Positions 17,340-24,955 of a stretch of 64,000 nucleotides of DNA are shown here, piece after piece; position 1 is the first letter of the stretch, and each line of letters starts with the position of its first letter. The translations under genes and the position numbers were made by a program. This DNA is from Phycisphaerales bacterium (GTDB lineage Bacteria > Planctomycetota > Phycisphaerae > Sedimentisphaerales > Anaerobacaceae), in assembly GCA_003170415.1 (NCBI GenBank), contig PMZJ01000025.1:17642-81641 (forward strand). The letters are read 5' to 3'. Under the pieces are notes generated by a model. The model worked only from the letters and a program-made list of their open reading frames with translations. It was not told the DNA's origin and searched no databases.

Positions 17340-17392
17340 TAACACAATTATAACAGCAAAATAACGATTCGCTAATCAACAAATCCGATAAT
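17340..17392 (+). promoter_or_regulatory. Predicted PhoB box and -10 of the polyphosphate operon
   Basis: TAAC, TAAC, TAAC and TAAT start at 17340, 17351, 17362 and 17373, exactly 11 bp apart. Ten nt later comes GATAAT (17387-17392), the predicted -10. It lies about 100 nt upstream of the TTG start at 17491 and would drive the six genes through ppk1. Confidence 0.75.
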
Positions 17393-17490
17393 ACAATCCG
17401 ATATATAAAAAGACAGCCGATGGTTCTGCCGATGTTAAATTAGGTAAAAGTGTCTCAGAGTAAAAAAATAGTTCCAGTGAGGGCAATGAG

Positions 17491-18135
17491 TTGAAAACAG
17501 CGGCGATACTTGAAAATGCGATAGAGTTGTGCGGAGAGGATTATTTCGAGCATCGACACGCCAGGCGGGTGGCGAAGTTATCGCTTAAACTTTTCGATTG
17601 CCTTGGGCCATTGCACCGGATGGGCAACAGTGAGCGAATCTGGCTTCGAGTCGCTTCTTTATTGCACGACGTAGGTAAGAGTGTCAGCGGCGAATATCAT
17701 CATAAAGCGTCCCGTGATATTATAGTCAAGCAGGCGGATTTACCTTTCAGGAAACGTGTTCGCAAGATAATTGGGCTTGTCGCGCGGTATCATCGGGGGG
17801 CATTGCCTGATGATTCGCACAAGTATTATAGCGGATTGAAAGATGATGAGAAGCAATGCGTAAAAGTGTTGGCGGCAATTCTTCGGCTCGCGGATGGTTT
17901 GGACGCGGGACACGAAGGATTAGTTACCGACCTGGCCTGCGAGGTTCAGAGAAAGCGTATGGTTCTTTATATCTTGGGCAGGGACGGCATTGATTTGCGC
18001 AAGGTAGTAAAGAAGGCGGATTTGTTCGAGCAGGTATTCGGATGCGAGGTTGAGGTGAGGACGGCTGCGGCGAGGAAGGTTCGCGACATAAATCTTGATT
18101 CCAGTCGCTCAAGAATGTATGCTGACGCAGCGTAG
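17491..18135 (+). CDS. HD-domain protein related to the C-terminal domain of Ppx/GppA
   Basis: The protein has 214 residues. The HD pair H59-D60 sits in SLLHDVGKSV, followed by HHKAS, ARYHRG and LRLADGLD, the order of metal ligands found in the C-terminal HD domain of exopolyphosphatase/GppA enzymes. There is no ASKHA phosphatase domain. The start is TTG with GAGGG seven nt upstream; the nearby ATG runs straight into a stop. It is the first gene of the polyphosphate operon. It may be a stand-alone nucleotide or polyphosphate phosphohydrolase, or a regulator of the Ppx protein encoded three genes later; both are inference. Confidence 0.85.
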   Translation: MKTAAILENAIELCGEDYFEHRHARRVAKLSLKLFDCLGPLHRMGNSERIWLRVASLLHDVGKSVSGEYHHKASRDIIVKQADLPFRKRVRKIIGLVARYHRGALPDDSHKYYSGLKDDEKQCVKVLAAILRLADGLDAGHEGLVTDLACEVQRKRMVLYILGRDGIDLRKVVKKADLFEQVFGCEVEVRTAAARKVRDINLDSSRSRMYADAA

Positions 18136-18162
18136 GGCATACAAGATAAGCGGAGACGTCTT

Positions 18163-18900
18163 ATGGGGCGACTTGTAATACTTTCGGGGCCGTCGTGTGT
18201 CGGCAAAGGCCCGCTCCACAGGGCACTTAAGTTATTTTATCCGCAATTGGCCGGCGAATTGAAAAAAGTCGTGCTTTACGACAGCCGCGCACCGAGACCA
18301 GGCGAAGTTGACGGCGTCGATTTCCATTTCCGAACACGCGAATATATCGAACAGCTGCGAAACAAGGATAATTTTCTCGTTACCGACGTGCGAGGCGATT
18401 TGCAGGCGCTTGACCTGAATTATTTGCGGGAGACAATTGCCGCGGGGAATGCCTTTTTCGAGGGCAACCCGGTTATCGGTATGGAACTTACGGGATTGGC
18501 GCAACGGGAAAAGATTGCCTGCCTGAATGTGTTTTTGTCGCCTTTGTCCGGAGCGGAGATTGAGGACATCAGGGGCAGGCGCGATATTAATTTTGAAATG
18601 ATGCTGACGGATATGATGCGTCGAAAACTGCTGCGGCGAACAAAAAAACAGAAGGGAACAATGTTGCCTGCGGACATTGAAAATATCGAGGTGCGGGCGG
18701 GCAGCGCATATAAAGAAATGAAAGAAGCGTGGCGTTACGATTTTGTGATACCAAACCACGACGGCGAGGACAGCGAAAACTGGGACGCGTTTGGTTACCC
18801 GGTAGGCGACGCGAGAGCCGCGTTATTGTGTTTTGCCGAGATTTTGACCGGCGGCAATCCGGCTTATGCCAGGAAATGGGCAGAGGGGCTGCTGCCTTAA
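18163..18900 (+). CDS. Guanylate-kinase-like P-loop protein, altered active site
   Basis: The protein has 245 residues. GPSCVGKGP matches the guanylate kinase P-loop (usually GVGKGT or GVGKST), but the Thr/Ser that helps bind phosphate is Pro. SRAPRPGEVDGVDFHFRTREY is the GMP-binding start of the family. The downstream YGT and D-hydrophobic-D motifs are not recognisable (DLQALDLNYL, FFEGNPVIGMEL). It is therefore probably not the housekeeping Gmk. It lies 27 nt after the HD gene and 16 nt before the CHAD gene. A PhnN-like kinase is another possibility, though no C-P lyase genes are present. Confidence 0.75.
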   Translation: MGRLVILSGPSCVGKGPLHRALKLFYPQLAGELKKVVLYDSRAPRPGEVDGVDFHFRTREYIEQLRNKDNFLVTDVRGDLQALDLNYLRETIAAGNAFFEGNPVIGMELTGLAQREKIACLNVFLSPLSGAEIEDIRGRRDINFEMMLTDMMRRKLLRRTKKQKGTMLPADIENIEVRAGSAYKEMKEAWRYDFVIPNHDGEDSENWDAFGYPVGDARAALLCFAEILTGGNPAYARKWAEGLLP

Positions 18901-18916
18901 AGTTGGAGTTAATCTG

Positions 18917-19972
18917 GTGACTGGTTCAAGTGATATAACGACGGTTGATACGAATTATCAGTTTCTGGCGTGCCAGTATGTCAAGGTGCAGATACGCGAG
19001 CTGAGCCGGCATCTGCGGGGAGCACGCCTTGCGCGGGATACCGAGTATGTTCACCAGGCCAGAGTCGCTTCTCGCCGGCTGCGGGCGGCGCTGAGGATGT
19101 TTAGCGGGTGTTTTCCCGATGCGCGGATGAAAAAGTGGCAAAAGCAGATTAAGCAATTAACCAGCCGGCTTGGCGCGGCCAGAGACACCGACGTTCAGGT
19201 TGAGTTTCTCAAGGATTTCATATCGAAGATTCCGCTCGCAGGCAAGGGATTGCGGCCCGGGCTGCGAAGGGTAATGCTGCGGGTAAAACAGAAACGTCAT
19301 CGTATCCAGCCAAAAATAGTAAAGGTACTCGACCGCATAAAAAAAGACGGGACCATATTGGATATGCGTGCGGAAGTGAGACGCACCGAAAGGCGGCTTT
19401 CCCGGCAAAATATTGATATTCGCAGTCCGTATGTTTTTGACCAAGCGAGACGGTATATCGAAGAACGGCTCGAAGGGCTGCTGTCCTGCCAGAAGTGCCT
19501 TGAGAACGCCGACGACAAGGTGGGACATCACCAGATGAGAATCGCCGCCAAACGGCTGCGTTATACGCTGGAGATTTGCAATCTGCCTTTCGAGAGACGG
19601 CTAAGCGCCAACATAGAAATTATGAAAAGGTTGCAGTCGCTTCTTGGCAGGGTGCACGATTGTGACGTGTGGCTTGAAGACCTCGCGAAGTTCACCGACA
19701 AGGAGAAAAAGCGGACGGTCAAATACTTAGGCAGCGAAAGGGCCTTTGGCCGGCTAAGACCGGGAATTGAATATCTTGTTGGACATCGCCACGCCGACAG
19801 GGAATTGTTCTTCGAGAGGAGCAGGGCATTGTGGAAGGAAATTACCGAAGCGGGATTGCCGGATAATCTTCGTGCGATGATTCAAACACCCTCCTCACGG
19901 TCGCAGCGTGCTTCAGGAATTGATAAGAAAGCGGCTTCACGGGACGACAGCCGATGCGAGAAAAAGACATAA
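18917..19972 (+). CDS. CHAD-domain polyphosphate-associated protein
   Basis: The protein has 351 residues. It is an all-helical CHAD domain with the two signature basic segments: YVHQARVASRRLRAALRMF (H46, R49, R53, R54) and HHQMRIAAKRLRYTLEI. CHAD domains bind polyphosphate through these His/Arg/Lys residues. The frame is open from 18866, inside the preceding gene, but GGAG at 18905-18908 points to the GTG at 18917. The C-terminal tail is basic and Ser-rich. It overlaps the next gene by 19 nt. A role as polyphosphate-granule binding or chain-presenting protein is likely from the operon. Confidence 0.87.
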   Translation: MTGSSDITTVDTNYQFLACQYVKVQIRELSRHLRGARLARDTEYVHQARVASRRLRAALRMFSGCFPDARMKKWQKQIKQLTSRLGAARDTDVQVEFLKDFISKIPLAGKGLRPGLRRVMLRVKQKRHRIQPKIVKVLDRIKKDGTILDMRAEVRRTERRLSRQNIDIRSPYVFDQARRYIEERLEGLLSCQKCLENADDKVGHHQMRIAAKRLRYTLEICNLPFERRLSANIEIMKRLQSLLGRVHDCDVWLEDLAKFTDKEKKRTVKYLGSERAFGRLRPGIEYLVGHRHADRELFFERSRALWKEITEAGLPDNLRAMIQTPSSRSQRASGIDKKAASRDDSRCEKKT

Positions 19973-20586
19973 GAGTTGCGGTGGTCAGCGACGTGCACGG
20001 CGATTCGCCCGCGCTGGAGGCGGTGCTTGCACTGGCAAAGAAATGCAACCATGAGCGGGAACATACCCATCAGGTTGAAAAACTGGCGTTGCAGCTTTTC
20101 GACCAGCTCGTTGAACTGCATCACTTAGGCGGCCAGGAGAGGTTTATGCTTCGCTGCGGCGCTTTGCTTCACGACATCGGCTGGATTGAGGGTCAGAAGG
20201 GACATCACAAAACTGCCCTGAGAATTATTATGGAAAACGTCGCCCTGCCGTTTGATTCCCGTGACAAAAGCATCATCGCTCTTCTGGCACGATATCACCG
20301 CAAGGCCCTGCCCGCGGGCCGGCATCCATATTTTTGCGACCTTAATGAGAAAGACCAGAACATCGTCCGCGTACTTTCGGGCATATTGAGGGTCGCCGAT
20401 GGTCTTGACCGGACGCATCGGATTCTGGTTGGGGACATAAGCTGCCGGGCCGGCAGAAAACAGATATCGCTGATGTGCCGTTCCGTCGAATCGCTCGATT
20501 TGGAGTTTGCCGCGGCCGGGGACAAGGCGGAACTGTTTGAGCAGGTGTTCGGGAGAAAACTGGTGCTGAAGCGTAAGCCGGGTTGA
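19954..20586 (+). CDS. HD-domain protein with vestigial metallophosphoesterase N-terminus
   Basis: The protein has 210 residues. Residues 7-29 (VAVVSDVHGDSPALEAVLA within them) match the first motif of calcineurin-like phosphoesterases (D-x-H), but the rest of that fold is missing. From about residue 33 an HD domain begins, with H73-D74 (LLHDIGW), GHHKTALRI, ARYHRKALP and LRVADGLDR, closely like the proteins at 17491 and 20664. It appears to be a fusion after loss of most of a phosphoesterase, or an alternative N-terminus. It is translationally coupled to the CHAD gene. I infer a function linked to Ppx-type HD domains in polyphosphate or nucleotide hydrolysis. Confidence 0.82.
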   Translation: MREKDIRVAVVSDVHGDSPALEAVLALAKKCNHEREHTHQVEKLALQLFDQLVELHHLGGQERFMLRCGALLHDIGWIEGQKGHHKTALRIIMENVALPFDSRDKSIIALLARYHRKALPAGRHPYFCDLNEKDQNIVRVLSGILRVADGLDRTHRILVGDISCRAGRKQISLMCRSVESLDLEFAAAGDKAELFEQVFGRKLVLKRKPG

Positions 20587-20663
20587 TGTATCACTGTGGA
20601 CTAACACTGTTTTATTTGTTAATCTGATACCGGCGATTTCGACTAAAGTTTATGAGGGTCAGA

Positions 20664-22226
20664 ATGAGCACTGTGGCTGATACAAATCAAGAATCACCTC
20701 CGGCCAAAACGCTGGGAGCGATAGATATCGGGTCGAACTCCATTCGGATGGCCGTTGCACAGGTGCTGCCGGACGGGCAGATTGAAGTTATTGAGCGGCT
20801 GCAACGGGCGGTTCATCTGGGCCAGGATACGTTCCGCACCGGCAGGATAAAAAGTCCCACAATGCGGGCGGCGGTGCTGATTCTTCGCGATTTTCAAAAC
20901 GTGCTGAAAGCATACAATGTTAACTTGGTCAAGGTGGTTGCAACCAGCGCGGTGCGGGAAGCCGCCAATATGGATACATTTCTTGACCGGGTCCTGATGG
21001 CGACGGGGCTTGAGGTAAGCGTCATAAACTCCTCTGAAGAAAGCCGGCTGACGGTTGCTGCTCTACGTCACGATATGGGCAAGACACAACTATCGAAGAG
21101 AAACTCGCTGGTAGTTGGGGTTGGCGGCGGCAACACGGTGATTAACGTCCTGCGAAAAGGGCAGATTGCCGCATCGCAGAACCTTGCGATTGGGTCAATC
21201 CGACTGCAGGAAGTTTTGTCCACAAGCACTGAATCGGCGAACCGGGCAGCCGAGATGATACGACATCAGGTGGCCGGAGTCATATCATCGATGCAGGGAT
21301 TGCTGCGGCTCAAACAGGCGCGGAGCTTTTACGCCGTGGGAGGAGATGCTCGCTGGGCTGCCGACCGCGTCGCTAAGCCCACGAAAATCAGGACTTTGCG
21401 CTCCGTGTCTGCCAGGGACCTCGACAAGCTGGTCAGCAAAAGCCGGCACCACACGGCAGACAAATTAACCAAGATGTACGGCATGTCTTTCAGCGACGCC
21501 GAGACGCTGATACCGGCGCTGCTGGTATATCAGGTGCTCCTGCATTCAACGGGCGCTCGGGAGATACTCGTATCCAATGTTTCGATGCGGGACGGGCTGT
21601 TGCTGGACCTGGCGCAACTCGCAACGGGAGCCATAGAGGAATCGGCATACGACGATGTCATCCGCTCGGCGTTGTCGGTGGCCAGGAAATACCGAGTGTA
21701 TTTGAAGCATGCCCTGCACGCCAGGGAGATTTCGGTGCTTTTGTTTGATGAGCTGCTCGGCGAACACGCGATGACCAAACGGTATCGGCTGCTGCTCGAG
21801 GTAGCGTCGATTCTTCATGAAATCGGCACGTTTGTATCGAGCAGGGCGCACCACAAACACAGCTGCTATCTGATTACAAACTCCGAGATTCCCGGATTGA
21901 CGCAGGAAGAGCTGCAGCTTGTAGCCAACGTGGCACGTTATCATCGGCGAAGCAGGCCAAAGCCGACGCACATCGAGTATATGTCGCTGCCGCGGGAAAA
22001 AAGAATGATAGTCAATAAGCTGGCGGCGCTGCTGCGGGTGGCGGATGCGCTGGATGCAAGTCGCACCCAGCAGGTCCGGAACATTAAGTGCAATATCAGC
22101 AACGAAGGCATGGTCATCACCGTCCCCACGACCGCCGATCTGAGTTTGGAAGAGCGCACCTTGGCAATGAAAGGCGATTTATTCGAGGACATCTACGGAT
22201 TACAAATTAGATTAGAGAGAAATTAA
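20664..22226 (+). CDS. ppx: Ppx/GppA-type exopolyphosphatase with C-terminal HD domain
   Basis: The protein has 520 residues. The N-terminal ASKHA domain has GAIDIGSNSIRMAVAQV, the catalytic-Glu region INSSEESRL, and a VGVGGGNTV loop where most relatives have D-x-GGGS. YAVGGDARWAA follows. The C-terminal HD domain carries ASILHEIGTFV (HE in place of HD, as in some Ppx), AHHKHS and ARYHRRS. It should release phosphate from polyphosphate chains or hydrolyse pppGpp; the altered phosphate loop makes the rate uncertain. GAGGGTCAG supports the ATG at 20664 over the one at 20652. It precedes ppk1 by 7 nt. Confidence 0.88.
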   Translation: MSTVADTNQESPPAKTLGAIDIGSNSIRMAVAQVLPDGQIEVIERLQRAVHLGQDTFRTGRIKSPTMRAAVLILRDFQNVLKAYNVNLVKVVATSAVREAANMDTFLDRVLMATGLEVSVINSSEESRLTVAALRHDMGKTQLSKRNSLVVGVGGGNTVINVLRKGQIAASQNLAIGSIRLQEVLSTSTESANRAAEMIRHQVAGVISSMQGLLRLKQARSFYAVGGDARWAADRVAKPTKIRTLRSVSARDLDKLVSKSRHHTADKLTKMYGMSFSDAETLIPALLVYQVLLHSTGAREILVSNVSMRDGLLLDLAQLATGAIEESAYDDVIRSALSVARKYRVYLKHALHAREISVLLFDELLGEHAMTKRYRLLLEVASILHEIGTFVSSRAHHKHSCYLITNSEIPGLTQEELQLVANVARYHRRSRPKPTHIEYMSLPREKRMIVNKLAALLRVADALDASRTQQVRNIKCNISNEGMVITVPTTADLSLEERTLAMKGDLFEDIYGLQIRLERN

Positions 22227-22233
22227 TCAGTTT

Positions 22234-24339
22234 ATGAGTAAAAACATCGACCTTAAAAAGCCGCAATTATTAATAAACCGGGAGCTAAGCTGGCTCGAGT
22301 TCAATGACAGGGTATTGAAGGAGGGGCTTTGTGAACAGCTTCCACTCGGAGAACGGCTCAAGTTCCTTTCCATCGTCAGCTCAAATCTCGACGAATTCTT
22401 TATGATTCGCGTAGCCGGTCTCAGGCAGCAGCGTGCCGCCGAGCCGAGAAAGCAGGACCCCGGCGGGCTTACCGCCGCTCAGCAACTCGATTTGATTAGC
22501 AGACGCACCCACAAAATGGTCGCTGAGCAAATGATGGGTATCAAAGACGTCTTCGCCCGGCTCAGGGAGCACGGATTCAGCGTTCTGTCTCGGGCTGACT
22601 GGACCGACCAGCAGGCACAGTTCCTCCGGCAGCATTTCACCGCTGAGATTCTGCCCGTTCTTACGCCCATGGCTGTCGAGGAGCTTAAGCCCGCCCCGCT
22701 CCTTCCGGGTCTGCAACTGTTTATTGCGTTCACCGTGGTTTCGGGTAAATCCACGGGTATTGTCGTTGTTCCCGTTCCGGGACTTTTGCAAAGGTTCGTC
22801 AATATCCCTGCCGAAGGGGACATTTATTTATCGCCCGTGGAGGATGTTATAGCGGCCAACGCACAGGCCCTGTTCAGCAATGACCACATTATATCCACCG
22901 CCTTCTTCCGCATAACCAGAGACGCGGATATCGCGATGCAGGAGGATGAGGCCGCCGATCTGCTCAGCACCATTGCCAGGACCGTGCGGGAAAGAAGAAG
23001 ACGTGCAGCGGTGCGTCTGGAGATATCCGTCGATGCCGATACCCGGTTGAATAAATGGTTGATGAAATTCCTTCGGCTCAAGTCGCAGGACGTCTATGAG
23101 ATGGATGGTCCGCTCGACGCCTCTTCTGTAATGAAGCTAATCGACCTGCTGCCTTCAGATAAGCTCAAAGCCGAGGACTGGCCCCCTCATCTGCCCCAGG
23201 ACCTCACAGGCAGCGATGACCTGTGGACTACAATTCAGAAGCGAGACATTATGCTCTTTCATCCCTATGAGAGCTTCGAGCCGGTTATGAAGCTTGCCGC
23301 AGAGGCGGCAAATGACCCGAACGTCCTGGCCATCAAGCAGACGTTATACCGAACAAGCGGGAGCAGTCCAATCGTCCGGTCCCTTGCCGATGCCGCACGC
23401 AATGGCAAAGAAGTAACCGTTCTCGTCGAGCTAAAGGCACGATTCGATGAGACGAGGAACGTTGACTGGGCCAGAGAACTCGAAGACGCCGGCTGTCACG
23501 TTATCTACGGCATAGCAAAATTCAAGACGCACGCAAAAGCGATGCTCATTGTCCGCCGCGAGCAGGGACGCATTCGCCGATACGTGCACCTTTCCACCGG
23601 CAACTACAACGACCGCACCGCCGGGTTATATTCCGACATTGGCCTTATGACCTGCGACACCGGTATCGCCGACGACGTCGCGGCATTTTTCAACCTCCTG
23701 ACCGGACGTTCCGAAACCATCGGCTGGCAACAGTTGACTATCGCGCCAACTGACATGCGACAAAGATTTCTCGACCTCATCGAGCGGGAAATCCGGGTCT
23801 CAACCCAGGATGACAGGGGCCTGATTATGGCAAAAATCAACGCGCTCCAGGACCCAGCCATCTGTCGCGCGCTTTATCGCGCAAGTCGCGCGGGCGTGCG
23901 AGTTATGCTTAACGTGCGAGGTATCTGCTGCCTGCGGCCGGGCGTCAAAAATGTCTCGGATAATATCGAGGTCCGCGCCATCATCGACAGGTTCCTCGAA
24001 CATTCGAGAATCTACTATTTCCGCAACGGCGGCCACGAGGAGGTTTTCCTCAGCAGTGCCGACTGGATGCGCAGAAATCTCGATTTGCGCCTCGAAATTT
24101 TATTCCCCATAAGAGCTGCTGCGATAAAAGCCCGCCTGATTAATATTCTTAAAACCTTCTTCGCGGACAATGTAAAGGCCTGGCAGCTCCTGCCCGATGG
24201 CACTTACAAACGTATGTCCCATCACGGCAAGAAGATACGTGCTCAGGAGAAGTTCTACCAGGACGCTGTCAATGCCGCATCAGCGGCCCGGCACATAAAA
24301 CCGAGGTTCCGACCATTAAGCCGGCCCGACAAACAATAG
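22234..24339 (+). CDS. ppk1: Polyphosphate kinase PPK1
   Basis: The protein has 701 residues, the normal PPK1 length, with N, H, C1 and C2 domains. It begins NRELSWLEFNDRVL, the family N-terminus. The phospho-accepting His is near 452 (VHLSTGNYNDRTAGLYSDIG), and the second conserved His near 590 is in RFLEHSRIYYFRNGG. IKQTLYRTSG and KARFDE are further signatures. It makes polyphosphate from ATP, reversibly, at the membrane. As last gene of the operon with Ppx, CHAD and HD proteins it completes a synthesis/degradation/binding set. Confidence 0.96.
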   Translation: MSKNIDLKKPQLLINRELSWLEFNDRVLKEGLCEQLPLGERLKFLSIVSSNLDEFFMIRVAGLRQQRAAEPRKQDPGGLTAAQQLDLISRRTHKMVAEQMMGIKDVFARLREHGFSVLSRADWTDQQAQFLRQHFTAEILPVLTPMAVEELKPAPLLPGLQLFIAFTVVSGKSTGIVVVPVPGLLQRFVNIPAEGDIYLSPVEDVIAANAQALFSNDHIISTAFFRITRDADIAMQEDEAADLLSTIARTVRERRRRAAVRLEISVDADTRLNKWLMKFLRLKSQDVYEMDGPLDASSVMKLIDLLPSDKLKAEDWPPHLPQDLTGSDDLWTTIQKRDIMLFHPYESFEPVMKLAAEAANDPNVLAIKQTLYRTSGSSPIVRSLADAARNGKEVTVLVELKARFDETRNVDWARELEDAGCHVIYGIAKFKTHAKAMLIVRREQGRIRRYVHLSTGNYNDRTAGLYSDIGLMTCDTGIADDVAAFFNLLTGRSETIGWQQLTIAPTDMRQRFLDLIEREIRVSTQDDRGLIMAKINALQDPAICRALYRASRAGVRVMLNVRGICCLRPGVKNVSDNIEVRAIIDRFLEHSRIYYFRNGGHEEVFLSSADWMRRNLDLRLEILFPIRAAAIKARLINILKTFFADNVKAWQLLPDGTYKRMSHHGKKIRAQEKFYQDAVNAASAARHIKPRFRPLSRPDKQ

Positions 24340-24624
24340 CCGAGGGTTAAAACTTAACACTGAACAGGGATAGCAGGGAACATCGTCCCCCCTTTGGGAG
24401 AGTTCATCTTTAGTTATGTAATCAGTTCCTCAGCAACCTCAGACATCACCTTGCCCAGGATTCTTTGATGGCAACCGATGTGGTTGAAGGATAATTTGGT
24501 CAAGCAATCTCAACGGTGTCAAAAAAGTGTCAGTTGTCAGCAGTAATCCACCCCAGAAGCGACTTGTCAGTGACTTGCTAACTACTTGTAATCCTCGATT
24601 TAGGTTTAAAATCGAGCCATAAGG

Positions 24625-24697
24625 TATTATTGGGAATGCACTTACAACCGGACTCCGGGATTATGAGTCCACTGCTCTACCGCTGAGCTACGAGCCC
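24625..24697 (-). tRNA. tRNA-Met(CAT)-like element with broken 3' half
   Basis: Reading from 24697 on the minus strand, GGGCTCG, TA, GCTC-loop-GAGC and the anticodon loop CTCATAA (24667-24661, CAT anticodon) are a perfect tRNA-Met 5' half. After CATAATCC the sequence no longer fits. The anticodon stem pairs only three of five, there is no GTTCGA T-loop, and no CGAGCCC acceptor strand. It may be a pseudogene, or a tRNA cut at the anticodon loop by past integration. The 3' end given is nominal. Confidence 0.4.
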
Positions 24698-24804
24698 GTT
24701 AGGGCAACCCTGACCATTTTAAGCATAACCGCTTCTACCTGAAGTTGTCAAGAGCTGGCCTTAGTGCTTAGTGTAAGTAATTGTGTGTAAGTTAGGGTGA
24801 AGGT

Positions 24805-24918
24805 ATGGTTATCATCCGGCTGGAGGCGAAGACCAAGCAGGCGCGAATACTCAAGGCGGGATTATTAGTGGTTGGTTTGCTGGTAACCTGGGCGGTAGTG
24901 AGAATCATCGGGACATAG
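24805..24918 (+). CDS. Possible 37-residue single-pass membrane peptide
   Basis: ATG at 24805 follows GGGTGAAGG. The frame encodes a basic N-terminus (RLEAKTKQARILK) and one hydrophobic helix (AGLLVVGLLVTWAVVRIIG), then a TAG. The composition and the ribosome site are those of a real small membrane protein, but no homology can be claimed. It is convergent with the RidA-like gene. Confidence 0.4.
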   Translation: MVIIRLEAKTKQARILKAGLLVVGLLVTWAVVRIIGT

Positions 24919-24955
24919 CAACGGCCCCCGTTTCATCCTCAATTCCATCCAATTT

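Larger units (their letters stand above)
24340..24955. other. Long intergenic region between ppk1 and the RidA-like gene
   Basis: These 616 bases hold no long gene. They contain a tRNA-Met-like 5' half (minus strand) and a possible 37-residue membrane peptide (plus strand), listed separately. No convincing terminator for the ppk1 operon was found. Confidence 0.6.

Noticed and set aside
18163..18900. phnN (ribose bisphosphokinase) of a C-P lyase pathway
   Set aside because: No other phn genes are nearby and the context is polyphosphate; kept as guanylate-kinase-like.
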